A DNA stretch of 64,000 bases from Lachnospiraceae bacterium AB2028. GTDB lineage: Bacteria; Bacillota; Clostridia; Lachnospirales; Lachnospiraceae. The stretch spans positions 34,903-98,902 of the forward strand of contig JHYJ01000003.1 in the NCBI GenBank assembly GCA_000621425.1, given 5' to 3'. The notes under the pieces are model-generated. The model did not search any database. It saw only the letters and a program-made list of their open reading frames with translations, and was not told the origin of the DNA. Below are positions 1-7,802 of this stretch, in pieces (position 1 is the first letter of the stretch; every line of letters begins with the position of its first letter). The position numbers and the translations under genes are program-made.

Positions 1-452
1 CGAAAGATTGACTCAGGCGTTAAGATGCCGCAGCTGCTGGTATTAATAGTAAGCGGATGGTCTTTGTTAGGAAGAATCCTTCCCGTTATAGCACCGGAAT
101 ATATGTATACCTCCGTACTGAAACCATCTTCACCGCCTAAATCCTCAAATTTAATATCCGTTCCATCCTCTAAACACAAAACTGTGCTATTGTCTACAGT
201 AATAACGAGAGTCCCCTTGGTAAGTATAACCTCATCATTCTCCATCAGCGGAACATTATCGTATATATTTATATATTCACCATCGCGGATCAGGGTAGCA
301 TTTCCTTTCAGCTCTGCAATCCTGACATCGCTGTATACCCGGTGACTTTCTATCCATTTTCCGTATATAATATAAGCTGCTATGAGAATTGCAATAATGG
401 CAATACCGGCTAATACTATGATAGTTATGATCTTTTTGATTTTTTTCTTCAT
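1..452 (-). CDS. Membrane-anchored FecR-like domain protein (3' end cut by window edge)
   Basis: Reading from an ATG at 452 toward position 1, the frame stays open to the window edge, so the gene is partial (about 150 residues seen). The first 33 residues are a Lys-rich start followed by one hydrophobic helix, typical of a signal anchor. Residues about 45-110 resemble the FecR fold: short beta segments with the pattern LIRDGE..NIYDN..L..ND.V.T...S. In Gram-positive bacteria such proteins are usually extracytoplasmic and of unknown partner. No sigma factor or TonB partner is visible. The function cannot be stated from this fragment; the assignment to the FecR-like group is by pattern only. Confidence 0.6.
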   Translation of the reverse strand, partial: MKKKIKKIITIIVLAGIAIIAILIAAYIIYGKWIESHRVYSDVRIAELKGNATLIRDGEYINIYDNVPLMENDEVILTKGTLVITVDNSTVLCLEDGTDIKFEDLGGEDGFSTEVYIYSGAITGRILPNKDHPLTINTSSCGILTPESIF

Positions 453-502
453 ATGCTGTTTATTATAGCATAATCATAATTAACTCTTCAAAAATCATTT
501 TT

Positions 503-539
503 ACACAAAAAAGTCCGGATGAATCTTCTCCATCCGGAC
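503..539 (-). terminator. Intrinsic terminator of hsp20
   Basis: Arms GTCCGGATG (513-521) and CATCCGGAC (531-539) form a perfect 9-bp stem. On the minus strand the stem is followed by TTTTTTGTGT. It lies about 35 bp past the hsp20 stop. Confidence 0.85.
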
Positions 540-573
540 CATAAGAGAGGTGGGAGTGATTTTCGAAATATAA

Positions 574-1017
574 TCAGCTTATTGCTATATATTTCTTTTC
601 CTCAACCTGAGGATGCTTTTTTTCTGACGGGAAGTCCAGGGTGAGAATTCCGTTCTCAAAACCTGCCTTTATGTCTTCCTTATCCAGATAATCGCCTACA
701 TGGTAGCTTCTCCTGCACTCGCCGCTGTGGCGCTCGGAATAGATAACATTGCCTTTGTCATCCTTTTTCTCTTCCACACCGTCGTCTTTGCCGGTGATTA
801 TGAGGTAGCCGTTTTTAAGCTCTGCAGTGATGTTTTCCTTCTTGTATCCCGGCATCTCTATCTCCATATGATAGTCGCCGTCTTTCTCGGTGATGTCGGT
901 TCTCATTGTGGCAGCCCTGGAAACCATGCCGTAATCTTTCATTCCGGGATTCTCAAACAGTCCGTCAAAAAGTGAATCCATTAATCTTTCATCAAAAATA
1001 CTAGGTGCATACATCAT
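574..1017 (-). CDS. hsp20: Small heat shock protein, Hsp20/alpha-crystallin family
   Basis: A 147-residue cytosolic holdase chaperone. The alpha-crystallin domain covers about residues 38-142 and ends with the family signature F-E-N-G-I-L-T-L. The central part (IEMPGYKKENI, NGYLIITG) matches bacterial class A small heat shock proteins, and the length is normal. Two adjacent ATGs (1017 and 1014) follow a strong AAAGGAGGAATGA ribosome site. A perfect CIRCE operator lies about 95 bp upstream, so HrcA repression is predicted. The gene is single, with its own terminator. It borders the left edge of an integrated element. The family call is firm. Confidence 0.95.
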   Translation of the reverse strand: MMYAPSIFDERLMDSLFDGLFENPGMKDYGMVSRAATMRTDITEKDGDYHMEIEMPGYKKENITAELKNGYLIITGKDDGVEEKKDDKGNVIYSERHSGECRRSYHVGDYLDKEDIKAGFENGILTLDFPSEKKHPQVEEKKYIAIS

Positions 1018-1110
1018 AAGTCATTCCTCCTTTTTCCGAGGGATCCGCAGGCCCTGTGCCTGTCCGTTTCCCGTTTCTTCTTTCGTTCTGACATTATAAT
1101 AGCACCATTG

Positions 1111-1137
1111 TTAGCACTCGTCAAGTGAGAGTGCTAA
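1111..1137 (-). promoter_or_regulatory. CIRCE operator (HrcA binding site) of hsp20
   Basis: TTAGCACTC (1111-1119), nine bases, then GAGTGCTAA (1129-1137): an exact match to the consensus CIRCE inverted repeat bound by HrcA. It sits in the hsp20 promoter region. Its right half overlaps the short direct repeat proposed as an element end. Confidence 0.93.
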
Positions 1138-1146
1138 CAATTTTGT
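1129..1146. repeat. Left copy of candidate attachment-core direct repeat
   Basis: GAGTGCTAACAATTTTGT here recurs with one extra A at 10765-10783, in the same orientation. The two copies bracket the RiPP gene block. The left copy shares bases with the CIRCE half-site, so part of the match could be chance. Confidence 0.45.
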
Positions 1147-1220
1147 TTTTCTTTCAAAATTCCCTTTATTTACGGTACTTTCGGGAGTTTCGTTTCTCTG
1201 TTTTTTGCCCAAAATATGGT

Positions 1221-1250
1221 TTTACACCAAATTTACACCAAATCACACCA
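1221..1250 (+). repeat. Three integrase arm-type sites at left end
   Basis: TTTACACCA (1221-1229), TTTACACCA (1232-1240) and ATCACACCA (1242-1250) lie just past the 3' end of the integrase remnant. The same set (two TTTACACCA and one ATCACACCA, same orientation) occurs at 10618-10626, 10630-10638 and 10740-10748. Tn916-type integrases bind repeats at both element ends, so these are read as arm sites. Confidence 0.6.
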
Positions 1251-1252
1251 TT

Positions 1253-1702
1253 TTAGATAACAGCATTCAGTTTCTCCATCTCTCTGATGACACGTTCTTT
1301 TCCGCACACATGATTGTAGATCCCCATCGTTATAGTGACATCCGCGTGCCCCATGATATATTGAAGTACCTTGGGATCCATCCCGGCCTCAGCCATTCGC
1401 GTACACCCGGTATGCCGTAAGATGTGAGCCGAAATATGTGGGAGCAGAACCGGCTTACGCCTTTCTTCCTTGGCCTTCACCATTTCCTGCCTGTTATAGG
1501 CTTCCACAATGTTCTTCAGGATATTATTGATCGCATTCGGCGCCAACGGTGCACCATTCTTTGATGTAAATACAAACCCACTGAGATCCTCTACCTGAAA
1601 ACTCCGGTCAATCCCCAGAAGCAACTGCTGTTTCCTCTGCTCATTCAGCGCTTGACGTACCGCCTTACTCATCGGAATATCCCGTATACCTGCCTCCGTA
1701 TG
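1253..1702 (-). pseudogene. C-terminal part of a Tn916-type tyrosine integrase
   Basis: The frame encodes the second half of a phage-type tyrosine recombinase catalytic domain. It begins at HTEAGIRDIPMS (the usual KTE.G.R.IPM strand) and includes HILRHTG (His-x-x-Arg), GHADVTIT (His) and the nucleophile Tyr in GIYNHV near the end. The N-terminal arm-binding domain, core-binding domain and first catalytic Arg are missing. Upstream of residue 1 the sequence runs into a 73-bp segment that is repeated at 3814-3885, next to the missing N-terminal domain. It is therefore a broken gene, part of a rearranged integrase. An internal ATG at 1672 could express a 139-residue stub, but recombinase activity is not expected. 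Confidence 0.8.
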
Positions 1703-1771
1703 ACCGGGGGATCTCCATTTGCCCTGTGTTTCGTTTTCAGACTGCCTTGAAGGCCAACTTGGCTGATGGGG
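1699..1771. repeat. Rearrangement-associated repeat, copy 1
   Basis: A 73-bp segment starting TATGACCGGGGGATCTCC matches 3814-3885 with a few substitutions and one indel. Copy 1 abuts the integrase C-terminal remnant; copy 2 abuts the integrase N-terminal remnant. It marks the junction of the rearrangement. Confidence 0.75.
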
Positions 1772-1813
1772 ACCACCTTATCGTCACACTGGACTGCTTG
1801 TCGTTCCTCTGAT

Positions 1814-3259
1814 TTATGATTCTAATGGTTGCAGCTCGGACAAGTGTTTGAGCTCCCAACATTCGGCGGTAGGGCGAAGCTCTGCGATCTTCGCTTCTAT
1901 CTTCTGCAGCCAGCCGTTTCGAAACAGTTCACATGTGTATTCGTCGGGTGCGAGAATGTCACCGGGGTGACACATTAGACCGGCAGCACGACAGCCGCCA
2001 AGACAAAGCTTACGATATTCACAGTTTCTACACTTCTCATTATGCTCAAGTACTGTGCCGGAACGGGTATTTATAAGCTCCATGTACTTTGATTCTGTCA
2101 GGCAATTCTTAAGGCCCAGCTCCTGGATCAGCGGATAATCCGCCTGAAACTCATCATCATTGGAAATCGGCATGCAGGTCAGAGCCCTGCCTTCTGCGGA
2201 AATGTACATGGATGTGCGTGCGTGTGCACACATACATGTATTTTCAGGATTTTTCGATACATGAACGACGGGGATACTATATACGTCCGGTTCCCGTCCA
2301 TCCGCAGCAAAAAAGCCGCCCAGCATCAGATGCATATTCGGCAGATCGTTGTAATAATCCTCAAGATAGTTTAAATAGATTTCAAATGTCTCGTCATCAC
2401 TCAGACCACGCTTCCCCGCATAACCACCTTCGTGCCAGGCTCCCGTATCACTTACCGGATTAGTCTTAAGGCTGCGGCAGCCCACAGAAGCCAGGTAGTT
2501 TATACTGTCACGCAGAGTATGTGCATTCTCCTTCCATAAGCACATCTCAGCACCGGTTGGGAAACCATTGTCTCTGCATAGCTCAAATGCATGGCGTACT
2601 GCCTTTTCAGCACCGTTAATACCCCGGAGCCAGTCGTGATAGCCCACGCCGTCGAAACTCATATTAAATTCGGGATACAGACCTCGCTGCTTGAATCTCT
2701 CCAGAAGACCTTCGTTCACAAGCAAACCATTGGAATAGATCTGGCTGATGTATACGCCCCGCTCGCTCAGAGCATCTACGATTTCCCAGAAATCGGATCG
2801 CACCAAGGGCTCTCCGCCGGTGATCGAACACGATAACACCCCCGCATTGCCAAGCTCTTCTGTGATCTTCATCACATCATCGTGACTCAATTCTCCGTAT
2901 CTGCTATCCGCAGCAGAGAGATAACAGTGCTTGCATTTGCAGTTGCATCTGCCGGTAACAGACCAATGGGCAGACTCCATAAAACGGTTTTCGTATCGAT
3001 GATAGCGCTGGCGTTCTGACAGACCCTTACCTGCGGTACAGGTCTCTATGTAGCCCTTTTCTTCCAGGTCTTTGATGCTGTCATGCACTTCTTGCGAGAT
3101 CAGCGGAAGATCAAGATCCACAGAGCCGTCACAGAGAGTGAGAGCATCAAACATCGTCTTATCAACAAAATGTGCCTTATGCGTCTCACTGTCAACAATA
3201 GCATATGGTAGCAGTTTCCAGCCTCTTAAATTGTACTTTTCTTTTAATCGGTAATACAC
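1814..3259 (-). CDS. Radical SAM/SPASM peptide maturase of the Nif11-leader RiPP cluster
   Basis: A 481-residue protein. Residues 1-75 look like a peptide-recognition region. The radical SAM core starts with the 4Fe-4S motif C105-x3-C109-x2-C112, followed by a GGEPL SAM-binding segment. The C-terminal part (about 335-450) is a Cys-rich SPASM region holding auxiliary clusters (CMCAH, CMP, CRNCEYRKLCLGGCR). Such enzymes install thioether or C-C crosslinks in peptides. It is the last gene after the two Nif11-like precursors, so these are the probable substrates. The start is GTG at 3259, with GAGG eight bases upstream; the duplicate remnant at 4184 uses ATG for the same residue. The chemistry is inferred from family, not from product. 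Confidence 0.9.
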   Translation of the reverse strand: MYYRLKEKYNLRGWKLLPYAIVDSETHKAHFVDKTMFDALTLCDGSVDLDLPLISQEVHDSIKDLEEKGYIETCTAGKGLSERQRYHRYENRFMESAHWSVTGRCNCKCKHCYLSAADSRYGELSHDDVMKITEELGNAGVLSCSITGGEPLVRSDFWEIVDALSERGVYISQIYSNGLLVNEGLLERFKQRGLYPEFNMSFDGVGYHDWLRGINGAEKAVRHAFELCRDNGFPTGAEMCLWKENAHTLRDSINYLASVGCRSLKTNPVSDTGAWHEGGYAGKRGLSDDETFEIYLNYLEDYYNDLPNMHLMLGGFFAADGREPDVYSIPVVHVSKNPENTCMCAHARTSMYISAEGRALTCMPISNDDEFQADYPLIQELGLKNCLTESKYMELINTRSGTVLEHNEKCRNCEYRKLCLGGCRAAGLMCHPGDILAPDEYTCELFRNGWLQKIEAKIAELRPTAECWELKHLSELQPLES

Positions 3260-3283
3260 TTATTTTCCTCAACAAAAGAGAGT

Positions 3284-3318
3284 AAAAGCACGTCGCCCGG
3301 GTGAGCGGCGTGCTTTTT
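3284..3318 (-). terminator. Hairpin between precursor 1 and maturase gene
   Basis: AAAAGCACG and CGTGCTTTT arms close a GC-rich loop. Both strands have T-rich tails, the minus strand reading TTTTACTCTCTTTT. It lies between the precursor stop and the maturase start, where a leaky terminator would keep peptide mRNA in excess over enzyme mRNA. Confidence 0.7.
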
Positions 3319-3432
3319 CATAGAAATCCCTATACAAAGGATGCCGTCAGGAGTTTCCCTCCTTAGAACAGCTAACATTCAGGTCTATTTAGGAAACGCT
3401 TACTCAGAAAAAAAGTATAATTTCCTCGTAAA

Positions 3433-3684
3433 TCACCAAACAGACCCGTTACTACAGTGGCCTATGAAACCGCTACCTCCCGCAACCTGATCAAGTTCAT
3501 CATCAGATAACACCGCTCCATGTGTCTCCTTAAAATCCTCAGTAGTAAGGGTAAATCCATACTCTTTTGCGATCTCAATTGCCTTCTCCGTGGCAGTATC
3601 TTTGTCGGTCAGGGCCTCAAGCTTTGTTTTCAGTTCCTCATTTTTGCTTGCTTCCTCAAGGAATTTCTTCAGATTCTCGTTCAT
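3433..3684 (-). CDS. RiPP precursor 1 with Nif11-like leader and 13-residue core
   Basis: An 83-residue precursor. Residues 1-70 are a helical, acidic Nif11-like leader (MNENLKKFLEEASKNEEL...) ending in DELDQVAGG, a double-glycine site for C39 peptidase-exporters. The 13-residue core is SGFIGHCSNGSVW, with one Cys, one His and a C-terminal Trp. Ribosome site AAGGAGGAAAACAC. Its own promoter and palindromic operator lie at 3740-3784. The maturase gene follows, and the exporter genes are upstream in the same direction. The leader differs from precursor 2 at only a few positions while the core is unrelated, so one maturation and export apparatus probably handles both. The modified product is unknown. 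Confidence 0.88.
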   Translation of the reverse strand: MNENLKKFLEEASKNEELKTKLEALTDKDTATEKAIEIAKEYGFTLTTEDFKETHGAVLSDDELDQVAGGSGFIGHCSNGSVW

Positions 3685-3739
3685 GTGTTTTCCTCCTTTT
3701 TTACCATTTACAAGATGCTGAGAGTTTTTGTTTCAAGCA

Positions 3740-3784
3740 ATTGATGCCTACATAATATTATAGGCATCAATCCGGAAAATTCAA
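3740..3784 (-). promoter_or_regulatory. Promoter and palindromic operator of precursor 1
   Basis: On the minus strand: TTGAAT (3779-3784), 16 bases, TATAAT (3757-3762). The -10 lies inside a perfect 11-bp inverted repeat, ATTGATGCCTA (3740-3750) and TAGGCATCAAT (3761-3771), separated by ten bases. A repressor or activator site is likely; no regulator gene is present in the cluster. Confidence 0.75.
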
Positions 3785-3813
3785 CGGGATTTATGAAAAA
3801 AATCCCCCGATCA

Positions 3814-3885
3814 TATGACCGGGGGATCTCCATTTGCCCTGTGTTTCGTTTTCAGACTGCTTTGAAAGCCATTTGGCTGATGGGG
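3814..3885. repeat. Rearrangement-associated repeat, copy 2
   Basis: Second copy of the segment at 1699-1771. It joins directly to the integrase N-terminal remnant. One base fewer than copy 1 in the stretch CAGCCAAATGG. Confidence 0.75.
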
Positions 3886-4000
3886 GTTTCTCCAGTTCCC
3901 GAAGTGACAGGCAGGGCTTCTTTCCTTTCGGCTGCGGATCGGTCGGTTCAAGTCGCCAGCTGTATAAGAACTTGGGTTTCCCGTTCACCTGATACTTGGA
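3886..4000 (-). pseudogene. N-terminal arm-binding domain of Tn916-type integrase (remnant)
   Basis: The translation KYQVNGKPKFLYSWRLEPTD, then QPKGKKPCLSLRELEK, is the beta-sheet arm-DNA-binding domain (Integrase_DNA) of Tn916-type integrases. It follows a fused radical SAM remnant on its 5' side and the repeat at 3814-3885 on its 3' side, after which the frame ends. The rest of the integrase lies at 1253-1702. Together the two pieces indicate that one integrase gene was split during a duplication-deletion event. Confidence 0.8.
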
Positions 4001-4184
4001 TGCTGTCACGCACAGCCCGGTGAATCAGCGGAAGATTGAAATCTACAGAACCGTCACAGAGAGTGAGCGCATCAAACTTCGTCTTATCAAGCCAGTGAAC
4101 CCGATGCATCTTGCTGTCAACAACCGCATACGGCAGCAGCTCCCAGCCTCTCAGACAGTAGTCATCCTTTAATCGGTAGTACAT
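3995..4184 (-). pseudogene. Truncated duplicate of the radical SAM maturase N-terminus
   Basis: About 63 residues from ATG 4184 (MYYRLKDDYCLRGWELLPYA...) closely match the N-terminus of the complete maturase, including the DALTLCDGSVD segment. The reading frame then enters integrase sequence at the DSIQ/YQVNG junction. It lacks the whole radical SAM core. Whether the short recognition domain is still made is unknown; it would keep the region that may bind leader peptides. Confidence 0.85.
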
Positions 4185-4271
4185 ATTTTTCCTTCAACAA
4201 TACAGATTGCAGCCGTCTATAAAAGGACTTATCACCCATTCCACCCTGACCGCAGGGGAAGTGAGGAGGAT

Positions 4272-4547
4272 CTAGCCTACTCTTCCAGAGAAAATACACA
4301 TATTAGGGGGAATATAACCCCCAAAGCCACATTCTGCTCCACCTGCAACCTGATCAAGTTCATCATCAGATATCACCGCTCCATGTGTCTCCTTAAAATC
4401 CTCAGCGGTAAGGGTAAAACCATACTCTTTTGCGATCTCGATTGCCTTCTCCGTGGCAGTATCTTTGTCGGTCAGGGCCGCAAGCTTTGTTTTCAGTTCC
4501 TCATTTTTGCTTGCTTCCTCAAGGAATTTCTTCAGATTCTCGTTCAT
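4272..4547 (-). CDS. RiPP precursor 2 with Nif11-like leader and 21-residue core
   Basis: A 91-residue precursor whose first 70 residues are nearly identical to precursor 1 (changes such as E/A at 23, T/A at 48 and L/I at 59), ending in the same DELDQVAGG cleavage signal. The 21-residue core (71-91) contains two Cys (C73 and C84), a GFGGY segment and Pro-Pro, so a two-Cys crosslink is possible. Same AAGGAGGAAAACAC ribosome site. The promoter is duplicated with it, at 4603-4647. The following maturase copy is truncated, so modification must rely on the intact enzyme at 1814-3259. Confidence 0.88.
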   Translation of the reverse strand: MNENLKKFLEEASKNEELKTKLAALTDKDTATEKAIEIAKEYGFTLTAEDFKETHGAVISDDELDQVAGGAECGFGGYIPPNMCIFSGRVG

Positions 4548-4602
4548 GTGTTTTCCTCCTTTTTTACCATTTACAAGATGCTGAGAGTTTTTGTTTCAAG
4601 CA

Positions 4603-4647
4603 ATTGATTCCTACATAATATTATACGCATCAATCCGGAAAATTCAA
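4603..4647 (-). promoter_or_regulatory. Promoter of precursor 2 with decayed operator
   Basis: TTGAAT (4642-4647), 16 bases, TATAAT (4620-4625) on the minus strand, as for precursor 1. The inverted repeat is now imperfect: ATTGATTCCTA and TACGCATCAAT, one changed base per arm. The two peptides may therefore be regulated differently. Confidence 0.7.
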
Positions 4648-4710
4648 CAGGATTTATGAAAAAGGCAGCGTAAACTTGGAGTCGGAAAACGAATAATAGG
4701 GATTCCCTCG

Positions 4711-5571
4711 TTATTTTTTATCCCAGAGTTCTTCTTTTGTATCCTCAAGCTTTATTGCAAGTTCATATGGTAACCATGATGTATCTTTACCTGCGATCTC
4801 TGAAAAACGATCAAGTACACAGCAAATCCTTTCGGTCAGAGGCGCATCAACGACTGTATAGTTCTCAAGACGTCCGCCGGTATATATATTTCCGTCTATC
4901 CCAAGGAACATCTTTTCCATATCGGCGTTATACTTTCCAAACGCTGCCACGATCCCTACCGCATCAGCCACGAGCTCATCCCATATGGCATCCTTTTTAT
5001 CGGGATACAGGTTTCTGCATATAAAATGCGTACACTCGTGGTATTTCCTGATCTTATGCGAAAGAATGATCCATTCCTCATCAGAAACGCCCATCATTTG
5101 CGCCGGTATTGCGCTATACGGGCCTACAGAAAGCACTATCAGTGCATCCTTAAAGTTGCGCCTTTCCGATGTAAATCTCCTGAACTCTTCATCATATTCG
5201 GATCCCGAAAATCCCTCCATATGCTGCTCGATCTTCCGCCGGTTGATGACCCCGTTAATAATGGATGCGCCCTGCGTATCGGGGATATCCGTTTCCTCAC
5301 AGCGGTTAGCCATGATACGAAGGAAAGTCACAAAATCCTCGCGTTTTGAAAGCGTTATGACCGTTACGGCTCCTGCCGGTGTCTCTTCCGTAGTCATACT
5401 GTCTTCATTACTTTTGATAAAGTGGGAAAGATTTCTTGCTTCCGGCTCATTTCCTCTTTCAACGATATCAAGGTACTTTTCCTTCCCGCCGGGTCCGGGG
5501 GATACAAATAACTGCCTGTATGTATCGGCAAGAGTTTCTATAACCGCTCTGCCGTGAATATACTTCCTCAA
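4711..5571 (-). CDS. Predicted zinc metalloprotease (HECTH) of the RiPP cluster
   Basis: A 286-residue protein, not recognised as a named family. Residues 178-182 read HECTH, an exact HExxH zinc site. Seventeen residues later comes DELVAD (E199, D203), a spacing typical of gluzincin-type HExxH...E proteases. There is no signal peptide or membrane segment, so it should be cytosolic. The gene follows the second exporter after 17 bases, so it is co-transcribed with the export genes. The start appears to be TTG at 5571, with CGGAG upstream. Possible roles are trimming of the leader, degradation of failed precursors, or self-protection. Function is inferred from the motif and neighbours only. Confidence 0.7.
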   Translation of the reverse strand: MRKYIHGRAVIETLADTYRQLFVSPGPGGKEKYLDIVERGNEPEARNLSHFIKSNEDSMTTEETPAGAVTVITLSKREDFVTFLRIMANRCEETDIPDTQGASIINGVINRRKIEQHMEGFSGSEYDEEFRRFTSERRNFKDALIVLSVGPYSAIPAQMMGVSDEEWIILSHKIRKYHECTHFICRNLYPDKKDAIWDELVADAVGIVAAFGKYNADMEKMFLGIDGNIYTGGRLENYTVVDAPLTERICCVLDRFSEIAGKDTSWLPYELAIKLEDTKEELWDKK

Positions 5572-5588
5572 ATGGTCTTTTCTCCGGC

Positions 5589-7784
5589 TTATCCATTCTT
5601 ACGCTCCACCTGCTGGCGCGACACGAGTTCGGCAAAGAAACCGTTCCCGGCGATCAGCTCGTCATAGGTTCCGTCTTCCACGATCTTTCCTTTATCAAGA
5701 ACGATGATCCTGTCACAGTTCTTTATTGTGGACAGTCTGTGTGCTATCACGATCCTTGTACACTTGAGGCCATCGAGTGAATCAGATACCTGCTTCTGCG
5801 TTATATTGTCAAGTGCACTTGTTGCCTCATCAAACATTAAGATCTTCGGCTTCGGGGCGATGGCACGTGCTATCATAAGGCGCTGTTTCTGTCCACCCGA
5901 TATGCCGCCACTGCCTTCTCCTATGATAGTGAACATATTCATCGGCATCTGCCTGATATCTTCGGCTACACCTGCCATTTCAGCCGCTTCCCAGGCATCA
6001 TCAAGTGTCAGCTGCGGGGCGGAGATGACAATGTTCGAATATATATCTCCCATAAAAAGCGACATGTTCTGCATGACGATTCCGATCTTGGACCTTAAGG
6101 ACTTCAGATCGATCCTGTTAAGGTCCCGCCCGTCATAATAGACCGCACCCTTCTGCGGCTTCTCAAACCCGAGCATAACGCGCATAAGCGTACTCTTGCC
6201 GCATCCGCTCTTACCCGTTATCGCCACATACTGTCCCGGCTTTATCCTAAGGCTAAGATCATCGAGCACCGGAGGCATGTCCTCACTGTAGCGGAATGTA
6301 ACATTATTAAGTTCAATACCGCCGGAGAGCTTTTCTATCACCGGTTTGTCCTCGGCTATCTCGGGTGCCGTCTCGATCACCGGTCGAAGCAGTTCAAATG
6401 TCGGTACTATCCTTGCCGCGGGCTCTATCATCGGAACGAGCGTCTTAATTGCCCCGCATACGATTGCAAAAGCAGCGTTGAACGCATAGTACTGGGCAAC
6501 ATCCACATGAGTTTTTATCGCTTGATAATATATGATGATCGTCCCTGTAAGGGATATCGCCGTTATGATCGCCGGGAATACCTTCACGAACATCGGCGGA
6601 TCATACATATACTTTGACTGCGTGGCATATGCATTAGCCCACTTGGAAAATGCGCGACGCTCGGCACCGGAGAGCTTGATTTTCTCGATACCGGAGATAA
6701 GCGAATAGGACAGTCCACTCTCTTTTGCGACAAGCTCCATCTGCGTCATGTTTAACCTTGATCTTATGACAAGGGCAGCGACCAGCGTTATCATCTGAAG
6801 CGCTGCCACAAGAAAAGCAGGGGCCGCAAGTGCAGGTGCGAACGATCTTATCTGGAAGATATAGAGGAACGAGAACAGCGCAGTCGTAAAACATGTCATG
6901 ACCATGTTAAGTATCTCGTATATGAGGATACTCATGTTGCTGACGCGTTGTGCAAGATCACCCGAAGTGTATTTTGTAAAGAATGAACTCGGAAGCGTCA
7001 GGATCCTCATCATCGTTGCTGACTCGATGCTTAGCTTTAACTTCTGCGTCAGCCTGTGAAGGAACAGTCCCTGTATCGTTCCGAACAGAAGGCTTGAAAG
7101 CGATGCACATATGAGAAATACCGCTATCGCAATAAATGCGGATACACTCCTCATTGCCACGATATCCGTGAACAGCAGCCTGTTTATCCATGGGATCAGC
7201 ATTCCGACACAGGTCGCGATAAGCGCAAAACCGAAGTAGCCACATACACCGCCCCTGTCAAGGTTAGAGAAGATGTATCCGTACAGATCCTTCATAGTCA
7301 TCGCTCTTGTAGGGAATGCTTTATAAAAAGCAAATGCCTCGCCGCTGAAGAGCTTTTCCGAAGCTGCTGTGACCTTTGTCATCATACCCGTTTCCGGATC
7401 TGCATATTTATAGGCGTTTGCCCCTGCAGGGATAAGTGCTACAGGCTTGCCGTCATCAGCAAAGGTTGTCAGCATAGCACCCGAAGCGTCTTTTCTCCAA
7501 CCCTCGCGAAGTACTACCTGCCTTGTCATGACGCCATAAGGACGAAGAAGATACTCAAGAACTTCCTCGATTGACTGCAGTCTTTCGGGAACTTCCCTGA
7601 CCTTTATGTGATAGTATTTAAGGATCGATCCTATTGCATCCGTTGCCTGTTCTCGTTCATTCTGCAGTGCGGCAGACAATTTCAGCCCCATGACTGAACC
7701 CGCGATCTTAAGGCACGAATCCTCAAATGCTTCTATATCGTTTTGTTTACGAAGCTCTATCTGCTCCTCGAACCAGCTTGCCAT
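5589..7784 (-). CDS. NHLM-type bacteriocin ABC exporter without peptidase (ABC2)
   Basis: About 731 residues: an N-terminal soluble region of roughly 170 residues, a six-helix ABC exporter domain, and a C-terminal ATPase with GKSGCGKST (Walker A), ISGGQKQR (signature) and ILMFDEATSALD (Walker B). This matches the second transporter of NHLM/NHLP peptide export systems, which pairs with a C39-containing partner. ATG 7784 has GGGAG five bases upstream; a TTG four codons earlier is also open. It follows the first exporter after 18 bases. Both ATPase sites look intact, so the pair probably works as a heterodimer in the cytoplasmic membrane. Confidence 0.9.
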   Translation of the reverse strand: MASWFEEQIELRKQNDIEAFEDSCLKIAGSVMGLKLSAALQNEREQATDAIGSILKYYHIKVREVPERLQSIEEVLEYLLRPYGVMTRQVVLREGWRKDASGAMLTTFADDGKPVALIPAGANAYKYADPETGMMTKVTAASEKLFSGEAFAFYKAFPTRAMTMKDLYGYIFSNLDRGGVCGYFGFALIATCVGMLIPWINRLLFTDIVAMRSVSAFIAIAVFLICASLSSLLFGTIQGLFLHRLTQKLKLSIESATMMRILTLPSSFFTKYTSGDLAQRVSNMSILIYEILNMVMTCFTTALFSFLYIFQIRSFAPALAAPAFLVAALQMITLVAALVIRSRLNMTQMELVAKESGLSYSLISGIEKIKLSGAERRAFSKWANAYATQSKYMYDPPMFVKVFPAIITAISLTGTIIIYYQAIKTHVDVAQYYAFNAAFAIVCGAIKTLVPMIEPAARIVPTFELLRPVIETAPEIAEDKPVIEKLSGGIELNNVTFRYSEDMPPVLDDLSLRIKPGQYVAITGKSGCGKSTLMRVMLGFEKPQKGAVYYDGRDLNRIDLKSLRSKIGIVMQNMSLFMGDIYSNIVISAPQLTLDDAWEAAEMAGVAEDIRQMPMNMFTIIGEGSGGISGGQKQRLMIARAIAPKPKILMFDEATSALDNITQKQVSDSLDGLKCTRIVIAHRLSTIKNCDRIIVLDKGKIVEDGTYDELIAGNGFFAELVSRQQVERKNG

Positions 7785-7802
7785 CTTATCTCCCAAATGT
7801 CT

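Noticed and set aside
4985..5557. Long plus-strand open frame
   Set aside because: It mirrors the minus-strand HECTH protease gene, has no ribosome site and no protein-like pattern.
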